A stretch of 64,000 nt of DNA from Butyrivibrio sp. (lineage in GTDB: Bacteria; Bacillota; Clostridia; Lachnospirales; Lachnospiraceae). The DNA lies in the NCBI GenBank assembly GCA_022486625.1, contig JAKVKH010000005.1, positions 1 through 64,000 on the forward strand, read 5' to 3'. The notes under the pieces were generated by a model, which ran no database searches, was not told where the DNA came from, and saw only the letters and a list, made by a program, of their open reading frames with translations. A program made the translations under genes and the position numbers. Shown here in pieces: positions 26,570 to 34,959 of the stretch (position 1 is its first letter; each line of letters starts with the position of its first letter).

Positions 26570-26809
26570 ATGATCAATCCAATGAAACTGATGCAACTCA
26601 AGGGGCTGTGGGATAAATTCAAGAGTAATCATCCTAAATTTCCCATGTTCCTGAGCGCAATGAACCAGAACGGAATCCGTGAGGGAACCGTCATCGATAT
26701 CACCATTCAGGAACCTGACGGAGAAAAAATACAGAGCAATCTGAAAATCACAGCTTCTGACATGGAGCTTTTTGATCAGCTGAAGAACATATCGTCAGAC
26801 CTGAACTGA
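26570..26809 (+). CDS. Unknown 79-residue small protein
   Basis: Not recognised. It begins MINPMKLMQLKGLWDKFKSNHPKFPMFL, a basic amphipathic helix, followed by a short beta-rich stretch (REGTVIDITIQEPDGEKIQSNLKIT) and an acidic end. An AGGAGGAAA site is ideally placed, which makes this one of the better supported small genes in the window. It follows the unknown 26108 gene and ends 9 bases from the convergent DUF3592-like gene with no terminator between. Confidence 0.8.
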   Translation: MINPMKLMQLKGLWDKFKSNHPKFPMFLSAMNQNGIREGTVIDITIQEPDGEKIQSNLKITASDMELFDQLKNISSDLN

Positions 26810-26818
26810 TCAGACGTA

Positions 26819-27310
26819 TTAAAATATAAACGTTTTCCATCCCAAAGAGATGAGATACAACGCAACTCCATATACCAGAATCACTTCAGCAGCCGGGTGC
26901 CACCTGTCTCCTATCACATCTGCATCCGGCCATTTGATTCCTGTTTCCGGATCATAGTACAGCGTAACATCTTCGCCTATTGCATCTATACCTCTGTCCC
27001 CGCTTTCGGGGCCTTTTTTACCTGTTGCCGAATGATAACGGCCGTGCGCATCACTGAAACCATAAACGTAGCGTGCACGCTCATCCATGCCGTCATCCAG
27101 TTTTTCTCCGGATATAATCACCGCGTTCACCTTCTCCGTACAGTGGATCAGATGATATATATTTTCAATTGTAAAAATCGATGATGCCGCCAGAATAAAT
27201 ACCGACAGCATGATCGCAATGATAACCGCTCCCGGAGACGGCCTCATCATTTTTTTCATCTCCGTATCAGCCATACTCTGCATCTGTTCAAATATCTCTT
27301 CCTCGTTCAT
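26819..27310 (-). CDS. DUF3592-like small membrane protein
   Basis: Function unknown. Two transmembrane segments (about 27-50 and 140-160) flank a beta-rich domain with YVYGFSDAHGRYHSATG and GEDVTLYYDPETG, the pattern seen in DUF3592-type proteins, where an extracytoplasmic beta domain sits between two helices. The GGGGGAAGGA site supports the start. It stands between the convergent unknown pair and the SH3 protein gene, with about 115 bases of AT-rich spacer on its 5' side. Confidence 0.7.
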   Translation of the reverse strand: MNEEEIFEQMQSMADTEMKKMMRPSPGAVIIAIMLSVFILAASSIFTIENIYHLIHCTEKVNAVIISGEKLDDGMDERARYVYGFSDAHGRYHSATGKKGPESGDRGIDAIGEDVTLYYDPETGIKWPDADVIGDRWHPAAEVILVYGVALYLISLGWKTFIF

Positions 27311-27406
27311 TCCTTCCCCCTGTGTACATGATATCCGGGTCAGTACTTATCCCTGTCCCATCATAGCATTTTATTTTAAACATGCAATAAGTGCATTTTT
27401 CCGCAT

Positions 27407-27443
27407 AAAAACAGACACAGGAGAAAATCACTTCTGTGCCTGT
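27407..27443 (-). terminator. Intrinsic terminator of the SH3 protein gene
   Basis: Arms ACAGACACAG and CTGTGCCTGT (one G-T pair in RNA), followed on the minus strand by TTTTT. It overlaps the stop codon of the SH3 protein gene. Confidence 0.75.
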
Positions 27444-28390
27444 AAAAACTTGGACGCGCAGTAAACTGTCTGTCCGTTATATTCAATTTCCGACCATCCG
27501 TCCTTTTCCCCGGTTCTGGTCAGCGTCGTTCCTGCGGAAACCGTTGCCACGATATTATCCTTACTCGAAGAACTCGGTGATGACCTTAAATTGAGTCCAT
27601 TGGTCGTCACAACCTGCTCTCCTCCTGAAACAGTGTCGGTTGCAAATTCCGTGCCATCTGAATCATCTCTTCCTGCAAGAAACGGATCAATCAGCCTTAC
27701 CTTTACAATAAACAACAGCACCAGCAGAATCAGAATTCCGGTAACAGTAGATGCGATCCTGACCACTTTTTCCGGTGCCGGATTTTTCCGGTGCCTCTGC
27801 AGATCACCTTTCCCGGCATCTTCTATACTACGGTCCTGCTCCCTGCCGTCCTCCGATTCCTCATCAGAATATTCCTCCGATTCCTCTTCTGAAGTACCTT
27901 CTTCTTCAAAATCATCATCCGCAACATCATTTTCATACGATGAATCCGTTACGTCATCTTCCTGTTCATCCTCTTCTGCTTCGTCCTCAGGATCTTCTGC
28001 ATAGAAATCATCTTCCTGCCGATGTCTGTCACGTCTGAAAGAAAAGAATCCCTTTAATCCGCCATTTTCCTTTGTTTCCGGAAGCTCTTCTTCCTCTTCC
28101 TGATCCGGCTCCTCCTGATCAGCCAAAGTTGCTTTTCTGATCTTCTCATCCGCCTGTGGATCACGTCCCATAATTGTTTCCTGATGTACTTTCAGGTATT
28201 CTGCCCGTTCTTCCGCGCTCAGAAAGACAAACGGATCTTCAATTCTGATATTTTCCACATCTGCTTCCGATCCGTTCCCGGAAGTGTTCTGCTGCAGATC
28301 CTTCTGCCCGGTATCCGACGATGTCATGTCTTTCCGCTCAGTATCTTCTGTTTTTCTGTAATCATTAATATTGCGTATTTTATCTGCCAA
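27428..28390 (-). CDS. Membrane-anchored SH3-domain protein with very acidic cytoplasmic region
   Basis: Function unknown. Residues 1-200 are hydrophilic and extremely rich in Glu and Asp (for example around 140-185), a basic stretch (RHRKNPAPEKVVR) precedes one transmembrane helix (about 208-230), and a bacterial SH3 domain (about 262-318: NLRSSPSSSSKDNIVATVSAGT ... WSEIEYNGQTVYCASKFL) lies outside. The positive-inside rule puts the acidic part in the cytoplasm. Bacterial SH3 domains commonly bind cell wall peptides. The start codon is TTG (28388-28390) with an AAAGGA site upstream. It follows trxA. Confidence 0.8.
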   Translation of the reverse strand: MADKIRNINDYRKTEDTERKDMTSSDTGQKDLQQNTSGNGSEADVENIRIEDPFVFLSAEERAEYLKVHQETIMGRDPQADEKIRKATLADQEEPDQEEEEELPETKENGGLKGFFSFRRDRHRQEDDFYAEDPEDEAEEDEQEDDVTDSSYENDVADDDFEEEGTSEEESEEYSDEESEDGREQDRSIEDAGKGDLQRHRKNPAPEKVVRIASTVTGILILLVLLFIVKVRLIDPFLAGRDDSDGTEFATDTVSGGEQVVTTNGLNLRSSPSSSSKDNIVATVSAGTTLTRTGEKDGWSEIEYNGQTVYCASKFLQAQK

Positions 28391-28420
28391 TTTCCATCAT
28401 TCCTTTTTTGGTTCCGTACA

Positions 28421-28447
28421 CAAAGTGCTGGCTTTTTAAGCCAGCAC
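28421..28447 (-). terminator. Hairpin at the trxA 3' end
   Basis: Perfect 10-base arms GTGCTGGCTT and AAGCCAGCAC around a 3-base loop, overlapping the trxA stop codon. The T-run is short (TTTG), so termination may be partial. Confidence 0.65.
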
Positions 28448-28756
28448 CTTATCAATCATCCCCTGAAACTTTGCCTTTGGTAACGCACCGACTGCTGAAT
28501 CCACCATCTGTCCGCCCTTGAAGAAAGCAAACATCGGAATGGACATTACCTGATACTTCTGGGCAATCTCCGGTTCCTCATCCACATTCAGTTTTCCGAC
28601 TTTAAGTTCCCCTTCATACTCTGCTGCGAAGTCCTCTACCATCGGAGCCATCATCTTACATGGGCCGCACCAGTCTGCATAGAAATCTACCAGAACCGGC
28701 TTATCACTGTTAAGTACCTCTTGCTCGAAATTGTCCGTTGTAAATGTGTACTCCAT
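28436..28756 (-). CDS. trxA: Thioredoxin
   Basis: Cytoplasmic dithiol reductant of 106 residues. The active site WCGPC is at 29-33 within VLVDFYADWCGPCKMMAP, and the cis-proline loop SIPMF follows. The ORF track starts eight codons early; the ATG at 28754-28756 has an AAGGAAGGAG site. It lies between trmB upstream and the SH3 protein downstream, with no visible thioredoxin reductase nearby. Confidence 0.95.
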   Translation of the reverse strand: MEYTFTTDNFEQEVLNSDKPVLVDFYADWCGPCKMMAPMVEDFAAEYEGELKVGKLNVDEEPEIAQKYQVMSIPMFAFFKGGQMVDSAVGALPKAKFQGMIDKVLA

Positions 28757-28806
28757 AATGCTCCTTCCTTTCCCTCTCAAACATTGCCATTGTTGTCTGC
28801 AGGCAG

Positions 28807-29457
28807 TTACCGTTTCACATCCCTGCTGATGATGTATTTACAGATCGGATTTCCCTTTGTGGAAAACCGTTCTTCATACTCTGTCATGACATTTCCTTCA
28901 TTCATGGCTTCATCATGATGAAGGTCAAAGGTTACTGCATCCTGTTTCCATCCTGCAGGCTCTGTTTCCTCCAGGGCGAAACGGAAAAGATCCTGATTAT
29001 CAGTTTTGAACTCTACTCTTCCGTCTTTCCTGAGAATCACATCATATCTGCGAAGAAATTCTCTTGACGGAAGCCTGCGTTTTGCATGCCGGTCTTTCGG
29101 CCACGGATCTGAAAAATTCAGATAAATTACGGAAACCTCTCCCGGTGCAAATACTTCCGTGATGACTTCTGCTTCCATCCGGATAAAATACAGGTTGGGA
29201 AGCTCTGTATCTTCCTGCTTCTGAAGTGCTCTGAGCATCACACTGGAATATTTCTCAATTCCGATATAATTAATCTCCGGATGAAGTGCCGCCATGGTCG
29301 TAATAAATCTTCCCTTACCCATGCCGATCTCAATATGAATCGGATGGTCATTTCCAAACAGCTCATGCCAGTGGCCCTTCTGCTGTTCCGGATTCTTTAC
29401 GGCATATTTACTGTCCACAATTGCTTCCCGGGCTCCGGGAATATTTCTAAGTCGCAT
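28807..29457 (-). CDS. trmB: tRNA (guanine-N7-)-methyltransferase
   Basis: SAM-dependent enzyme that makes m7G46 in tRNA variable loops. The SAM-binding EIGMGKGRFI motif, YIGIEKYSSVMLRALQK and the TrmB signature LNFSDPWPKDRHAKRRL are all present, and the length of 216 is normal. A GGAG site precedes the ATG. It is divergent from dacF across a 220-base AT-rich spacer and is followed by trxA. Confidence 0.96.
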   Translation of the reverse strand: MRLRNIPGAREAIVDSKYAVKNPEQQKGHWHELFGNDHPIHIEIGMGKGRFITTMAALHPEINYIGIEKYSSVMLRALQKQEDTELPNLYFIRMEAEVITEVFAPGEVSVIYLNFSDPWPKDRHAKRRLPSREFLRRYDVILRKDGRVEFKTDNQDLFRFALEETEPAGWKQDAVTFDLHHDEAMNEGNVMTEYEERFSTKGNPICKYIISRDVKR

Positions 29458-29604
29458 CAGATCTCCTGCTCTGTCTTTTTATTTATCAGATTTTACTTCC
29501 TATAATAAAAATATTACACCATTGACCGGAAAATGGGAAGTTCACAAATGTTCGCATCACATTAATTTTTTCGGTTTTTTTTGTGAAAACGATGTGAATC
29601 CGCT

Positions 29605-29632
29605 TTGGTTTTATAGCCGAATAGTGTATCAT
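29605..29632 (+). promoter_or_regulatory. Weak promoter candidate for the carboxypeptidase gene
   Basis: TTGGTT and TATCAT separated by 16 bases lie about 45 bases before the dacF-like start. The 220-base divergent region also contains three TTCACA/TGTGAA half-sites (29541, 29582, 29593) whose meaning is unknown. Confidence 0.35.
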
Positions 29633-29677
29633 AGTCCTGTCTGAAACGAACTTTATATTCACTATTGGAGATCAATC

Positions 29678-31168
29678 ATGTTTTTACATAAATTTCATCA
29701 TAAACTGATTCACAGCTGTCTGACAGCCCTGCTTCTTCCTCCGGTGCTGTCCTTTTGTCTGTCCGGCATCAGCGGTGTATCCCTCACTGCCGGCGCGGCC
29801 TCGGAAGACAGCCTGCAAAAAGCGGCAGACGAGCGAAAGCTCCTTCCGATCCAGAGTAACGATACGGAAAACTGGCCTGAAGGCCCCGCAATTGGCGCTG
29901 AAGGCGCCATTTTAATGGATGTCAATACCGGCAGCATTCTGTATGCCAAAAATATACATGAACACCTCTATCCTGCCAGTACCACCAAGATTCTGACCTG
30001 TCTTCTTGCCGTTGAAAATGCCAGACTGAGTGATGAAGTTGTATTTTCGGACAATGCGGTACACAGCGTTCCCTCCGGCGGTTCCAATATGGGAATGGAC
30101 GCCGGTCAGTCACTGACGCTGGAGGAATGCCTGTACGGAATTATGGTTGGTTCTGCCAACGAAGCCGCAAACGCGGTTGCGGAACATGTTGCCGGCAGTA
30201 TTCCGGCATTTGCCCGGATGATGAATGCACGAGCGAAGGAACTTGGCTGTCAGGATTCACATTTTGCCAATGCCAATGGCCTTTTTGACAAAAATCACTA
30301 TACCAGCGCCTATGACCTTGCCACAATTGCCAGCACTTTTTTTAAAAATGAACTGCTGTGTAAAATTGCAGATACCCCGACCTGTCACTTCACACCGTCC
30401 GCAAACCAGCCGGATGATTTTTACCTGCATAATAAACATAAACTGATTAACGGGGATATTTCCTATGACGGAATTGTGGGCGGCAAAACAGGTTACACCG
30501 ATGAAGCAAGAGAAACACTTGTAACCTGCGCCGAACGAAACGGCATGAAACTGGTCTGTGTCATCCTCAAGGAGGAATCTCCTGCCCAGTTTACGGATAC
30601 CACCACATTGTTTGACTATGGATTCAATAATTTTCAGGCGGTCAATGTAGCCTCTCAGGACACAGGCTACATTCCCAACGATTCTTCATTTTTTAACTCT
30701 GATTACAATATTTTCGGAACTTCCGGCGCTGCTTTGTCGATCAACTCCGAAGACTACATCATTCTGCCCAAGAACGCAACAATCAAAGACACCAGTACAT
30801 CTGTTACCTACAATACAGATCCCGATGATGCAAACGCCGTTGCGCAGATCTGCTTCAGCTACAACGGAGTTGCTGTCGGCAACGCCGATGTCGATGCCGT
30901 TGCCGGAAATTCGAGTGCCGCATCAGAAAGCTCCTCTGCTGCGCTTACACCGTCAGCCAGAAGCAGCGATACGGTTTATGTGAATGTCCGGCTGGTAATT
31001 GCCGGTGTATGTCTGATCGCGGGCATCATTATCCTGATTACGGTTCTGCATGCCGTTACTTCCTCCTACCACTTCGAAGGCAGCCGGAAGGATCGTCGCA
31101 GATTCCGCCGCAGGAAGAGAGAAACAAGAAAGAAAGGATTTGGTTTTCAGGATCACTCCTCCGACTGA
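29678..31168 (+). CDS. D-alanyl-D-alanine carboxypeptidase (DacF/PBP5 family)
   Basis: Penicillin-binding protein that trims the terminal D-Ala of peptidoglycan stem peptides outside the membrane. An N-terminal signal segment (about 10-38) is followed by the S11 peptidase motifs: SxxK at Ser101-Lys104 (PASTTKILT), SxN at 159-161 (GSANEAANAV) and KTG at 270-272 (GGKTGYT). A Ser/Ala-rich linker (about 405-425) leads to a C-terminal transmembrane helix (about 431-452) and a very basic cytoplasmic tail (KDRRRFRRRKRETRKK). Most family members use an amphipathic helix anchor, so the true helix plus basic tail is notable. The 3' end overlaps the convergent exonuclease gene by 16 bases. Confidence 0.92.
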   Translation: MFLHKFHHKLIHSCLTALLLPPVLSFCLSGISGVSLTAGAASEDSLQKAADERKLLPIQSNDTENWPEGPAIGAEGAILMDVNTGSILYAKNIHEHLYPASTTKILTCLLAVENARLSDEVVFSDNAVHSVPSGGSNMGMDAGQSLTLEECLYGIMVGSANEAANAVAEHVAGSIPAFARMMNARAKELGCQDSHFANANGLFDKNHYTSAYDLATIASTFFKNELLCKIADTPTCHFTPSANQPDDFYLHNKHKLINGDISYDGIVGGKTGYTDEARETLVTCAERNGMKLVCVILKEESPAQFTDTTTLFDYGFNNFQAVNVASQDTGYIPNDSSFFNSDYNIFGTSGAALSINSEDYIILPKNATIKDTSTSVTYNTDPDDANAVAQICFSYNGVAVGNADVDAVAGNSSAASESSSAALTPSARSSDTVYVNVRLVIAGVCLIAGIIILITVLHAVTSSYHFEGSRKDRRRFRRRKRETRKKGFGFQDHSSD

Positions 31169-32133
31169 TGCGGGTTATCAGCACGCGCCGTTCTGCGCCT
31201 TATGCGCTGATGCCGTCTTGCTGTTTCCTGCTTCTGCCGGATTTCTTCGACCTCTTCCGGTGTAATAAATTTTGACGTTTTTACTACATACAGACGATCA
31301 TCTTCTGCCTTGCGGATCCTGACCTTTGATTTCATAAAACCATGCTTATCACAGTAAGATACGCTGTAATAATGTTTTCCGTTTGAGGAAAACCAGCGGA
31401 TTTTTCTTCTCAGGTTCCGATGGCACAGATAACACTTGGTGCTCATCACCTCCGGATCTTCAAGAAGTTCTTCTTTTGTCTCAAATTCACGTGAAATATA
31501 TTTGGCATAATCATCAAACACCACATGAATTTCCTGTCTCTTATCCTTTGGTGTCACATAACTGTCAAAAGATATGTTCTTCAATACCTTCTCATCCAGT
31601 CTTGCAAAAATCTCCGCCGTATACTCTGCGTCAGACAGAGCCCGATGAAACGGGTGCTGCTTATCCAACTGCATAAAATCAATTGCGTATTCCAGCGCAC
31701 GTCTCGACTTTCCATCCTCACACCCGATGCTGAAAAGCTTTTGCACATCATAATATCTGAGTGGACCATCTGAAAGCAGATTCATATGATAATAGTCCAT
31801 ATTACGCTGCAGTTCTGTCAGATCAAGCGTACCCCAGCTGCAGAATACCGGATCCTCACCACACCATTTAAGGAAATCCTCTGCCACCTGTACAAACGGA
31901 TCTCCCTTCTGGAGATCCTCCATGGTCAGGTGAATCAGCTTCCCCGTTACACGATGCATTTCCTGATATACCTGCGGTTTGACCAGACGACTGAATTCTC
32001 CCGTCTGCTGCCTTTGTTCATTCAAGCGCACTGCGCCGATCTCTACAATCTCAAACGGAAGTTCCTTCAGTTCCTGCTCCCGGACACTTCCACCCTGATT
32101 CCATTCCAGATCAAATACAATATAATTTCCCAT
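31153..32133 (-). CDS. DEDDh-type 3'-5' exonuclease with Cys/His motif and basic tail
   Basis: Predicted nuclease of the DnaQ/KapD superfamily. Residues 1-180 hold the exonuclease fold: FDLEW (Asp and Glu metal ligands), FCSWGTLDLTEL and HRALSDAEYTAEIF (His and Asp). The C-terminal half is unusual: CYLCHR ... YCDKHG could form a zinc site (about residues 235-270), followed by an Arg-rich tail (RRHQRIRRRTARA) fit to bind nucleic acid. Whether the substrate is DNA or RNA is not decidable. A GGAAG site precedes the ATG. It lies 12 bases after sbcC, so it probably belongs to the SbcCD operon. Confidence 0.82.
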   Translation of the reverse strand: MGNYIVFDLEWNQGGSVREQELKELPFEIVEIGAVRLNEQRQQTGEFSRLVKPQVYQEMHRVTGKLIHLTMEDLQKGDPFVQVAEDFLKWCGEDPVFCSWGTLDLTELQRNMDYYHMNLLSDGPLRYYDVQKLFSIGCEDGKSRRALEYAIDFMQLDKQHPFHRALSDAEYTAEIFARLDEKVLKNISFDSYVTPKDKRQEIHVVFDDYAKYISREFETKEELLEDPEVMSTKCYLCHRNLRRKIRWFSSNGKHYYSVSYCDKHGFMKSKVRIRKAEDDRLYVVKTSKFITPEEVEEIRQKQETARRHQRIRRRTARADNPHQSEE

Positions 32134-32145
32134 ATTTTTCTTCCA

Positions 32146-34959
32146 TTATTCTATCTCATATGAGATGGAACTTCCGCCGCCAGCCTGCCTGGTGACAATG
32201 ATTTTACGGTCAATCCGGCTCTTGAGCTCGGAAACGTGAGAAATAATTCCGACCAGACGATTACTGCTTCCAAGACCCGCAAGCGCAGTCATCGCCTGCT
32301 CCAGCGTCTCCTCATCAAGAGACCCGAAGCCTTCATCCACAAACATTGTGTCCAGCTGAATTCCGCCGGCACTTCGCTGAATCTCATCCGCAAGTCCCAG
32401 TGCCAGTGAAAGAGAGGCCATAAATGATTCTCCTCCTGACAATGTACGCACATTTCTCTGTGTCCCATTATAATGATCTATGACGTCAAGTTCCAGTCCG
32501 CTCTGACTCTTCTGATTTCCGGCTTCACGCCTTCTTTTCAGTTCATAGTGTCCGCTGCTCATCATCATGAATCTGGTATTGGCTCTGCCGATCATCCGGT
32601 CAAAAAAATTCATCTGGACATAGGTCTCCAGCATTACCTTTTCCTTGCCGGTCAGACCACCGTTCGCCGTACTGCTCAGTGCCAGCTTCCAGGAAAGTTC
32701 CCCTTCCATTTTGCTGATGGTTTCCGCCTTTTCCTTAAAGCCGATATAAATTTTCTTATTCGTCTGAAAGCGGAAGGATACCTCAGATCTCTGTTCTGAA
32801 AGTTCCTGCCTCGTGCTGACAAGTGTCCTGTATTTCTCCTGCAGTTCTTCCATCTCATATACCGGCATGTCTGCAAGCGTTTTCTCCAGTGTCTGCACAC
32901 TTTCCTTTTTCTCTGCCATCTTTCTTGTCATTTCCTGATACGCACTCTGCGCCTTCAGAAACTGATCTTCAAGATTTTTCTTTTCCACCCGCAATATCTG
33001 AATCTGCCGCATGGCTTCTTCCCTGGATGGATACTCCAGCAGTTCCCTGATTCCTGCAAGTACCTTTTCTTCTGCCTGCAGGCGGGTTCTATTCTGTGCC
33101 TGATCCACCTCCAGCTGATGAAGTCCGGTATCTGCCTGCACCTTTTTCTGTTCAAGAAGCGGAATTGCCTTCTCCAGCGTTTCCGCCTGTTTTACACGTA
33201 CGCCGGCTTCCTGCAGCGCCTGCTGCTGCGCCTTTTGCTGCTCCATGCACTCGCTGATCTGCTGTTGCAGAACATTCCGCAGTTTTTCCGGAATCTGTCC
33301 GGTCTTCTGTGCTTCAGACTCCGCACTTTCCGTTTCCTCTTCTGCCATCTGCATGCAGGAAACTGCATCCCGGAAAATTTCCTGCAGAAGTGCCTGGCAG
33401 ATCCCCTTCTGCGCGCCCGCCATAGCACTGTCCTTCGAAACCTTCTGCTGCTGCCTGGCCGCCTCTGCCGATGCGTTATCCACATCCTGTTTATCCGGTG
33501 CATCCTGTGTCAGCTGCGCCGGCGCGGGGTGCTGCAATGCACCGCAGACAGGACACGGCGTCCCTTCCTTAAGTCCTGCTGCCAGAATTCCCGCCTGCGC
33601 ATGCAGATATCTGCGGTTTTTCTCTTCATAGTCTTTTCTCCGCGTTTCTGCAATTTCTTCTTCCTGCAGAAAAATCTTCTGAAGTTCAACGAGATGTTCC
33701 GACTCTTTCGTAAAACGAAGTTCCTTCTCCTTCAGTACCTGCAGTCTTTTCAGATTTTCTCCGTTTTCTGTCAGAAGCGCCTGTGCTCTGCTTTCCTGTG
33801 TCGGCGCTTCCTTAAGTGATTCCAGCTGCTTTTTCTGTTCAAGAAGCTGCTCCTGCAGATGTTCACTTTCCTGTTTCAGAAGGAGCATCTGTCCGGCCGC
33901 CTCTTCCTCCGCTTTTTTCAGCTTCAGAATTTCCTGCTGCTTCTGCTCCTGCGTTTCATACTGCGGAAGCTTTTTTTCCTCTTCTGACAGACGGATCGCA
34001 GTCTGCTCTCTCTGCGATGCCTGCTTCTGCGCTTCCTCATACAGTGCTCCGGCACTGTCAAGGAGCGGCACAAGGGCCGCTGCGCTCTCCCGTTCCTGCC
34101 TCAGCCTCTCCTGCGCTTTCAGGCGGTTTCCCGCCATTCCGATCTGCTGATTCGTATGCTCCAGCGCCTTTTCATTCTCCTGTTCCTTTGCTTTCAGATC
34201 TTCCATGGATACTTTATCTGTGCGCAGCATTTCTTCAAGAAGCGTCAGAATCTCCGCAGGTCTTGTGACTTCACAGCCATCCAGTGTTTCCTTCTGTGCA
34301 TCCGAAATACACTGAATCTCCTGCCTGAGCTGTTCAAGGCTCTTTTTTACTTCCTCGTAGGCACTCCCTGTCTCAAGGGTTTCTCTGCGCAGACTATCCT
34401 GCAGCTGCTGGTATCTTCCTGTTTTGAAGATTTCCCGGAAAATACGGCTGCGGTCCTCGGTCTTCGCCAGAAGAAGCTTTAAAAAGTCTCCCTGCGCAAT
34501 CATGGCTATCTGCGAAAACTGATTACGGTCAAGTCCGATCAGTTCGGTTACTGCCTTTGTAACATCACGCGTTCTGGTAACTGCCGGCCTTCCATCCGGA
34601 AACAAAAGCTCTGCCTCCGCCTTCTGAACCGTTACGCCCTCGCCGCGGCTCTTTGCACGCTCATAGTCCGGATTTCTGCGCACCGTATAGATCCGGTCAT
34701 GATACAGAAACGTCAGTTCCACAAAGGTCGGTGTCTGGTCATCCGCATACTTGCTCCGGAACATTCTGGCATCATCACGGCTGCTGCCGCTGGCTTCGCC
34801 ATACAGCGCATAGGTAATGGCATCAAATATTGTCGTTTTGCCGGCACCGGTGTCTCCTGTAATCAGATAGATTCCGCCGTTTCCGAGCTTTGTAAAATCC
34901 ACAACAGTTTCTGCCCGGTACGGGCCAAAGGCAGACATTGTCAGCTTGATCGGTCTCAT
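32146..34959 (-). CDS. sbcC: Exonuclease subunit SbcC
   Basis: SMC-like ATPase of the SbcCD (Mre11-Rad50-type) complex that processes hairpins and DNA ends. The N-terminal Walker A is GDTGAGKT (35-42). Two long coiled coils flank the zinc hook CPVC (469-472). The ABC signature LSGGESFMASLSLALGLAD and Walker B TMFVDEGFGSLDEE lie near the C terminus. The total of 937 residues is within family range. The ATG at 34957-34959 overlaps the sbcD stop as ATGA, which fixes the start over the one in the ORF track. Confidence 0.95.
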   Translation of the reverse strand: MRPIKLTMSAFGPYRAETVVDFTKLGNGGIYLITGDTGAGKTTIFDAITYALYGEASGSSRDDARMFRSKYADDQTPTFVELTFLYHDRIYTVRRNPDYERAKSRGEGVTVQKAEAELLFPDGRPAVTRTRDVTKAVTELIGLDRNQFSQIAMIAQGDFLKLLLAKTEDRSRIFREIFKTGRYQQLQDSLRRETLETGSAYEEVKKSLEQLRQEIQCISDAQKETLDGCEVTRPAEILTLLEEMLRTDKVSMEDLKAKEQENEKALEHTNQQIGMAGNRLKAQERLRQERESAAALVPLLDSAGALYEEAQKQASQREQTAIRLSEEEKKLPQYETQEQKQQEILKLKKAEEEAAGQMLLLKQESEHLQEQLLEQKKQLESLKEAPTQESRAQALLTENGENLKRLQVLKEKELRFTKESEHLVELQKIFLQEEEIAETRRKDYEEKNRRYLHAQAGILAAGLKEGTPCPVCGALQHPAPAQLTQDAPDKQDVDNASAEAARQQQKVSKDSAMAGAQKGICQALLQEIFRDAVSCMQMAEEETESAESEAQKTGQIPEKLRNVLQQQISECMEQQKAQQQALQEAGVRVKQAETLEKAIPLLEQKKVQADTGLHQLEVDQAQNRTRLQAEEKVLAGIRELLEYPSREEAMRQIQILRVEKKNLEDQFLKAQSAYQEMTRKMAEKKESVQTLEKTLADMPVYEMEELQEKYRTLVSTRQELSEQRSEVSFRFQTNKKIYIGFKEKAETISKMEGELSWKLALSSTANGGLTGKEKVMLETYVQMNFFDRMIGRANTRFMMMSSGHYELKRRREAGNQKSQSGLELDVIDHYNGTQRNVRTLSGGESFMASLSLALGLADEIQRSAGGIQLDTMFVDEGFGSLDEETLEQAMTALAGLGSSNRLVGIISHVSELKSRIDRKIIVTRQAGGGSSISYEIE

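Noticed and set aside
26063-26632. 189-residue minus-strand ORF whose stop overlaps the murI start as ATGA
   Set aside because: Its Phe/Leu/Ile-rich composition is typical of the antisense of a Glu-rich protein, and it overlaps both plus-strand genes, the second of which has an ideal ribosome binding site and normal amino acid use.
33118-33819. 233-residue plus-strand ORF opposite sbcC
   Set aside because: Leu/Arg/Phe-rich antisense of the sbcC coiled coil; no start signals and no recognisable domain.
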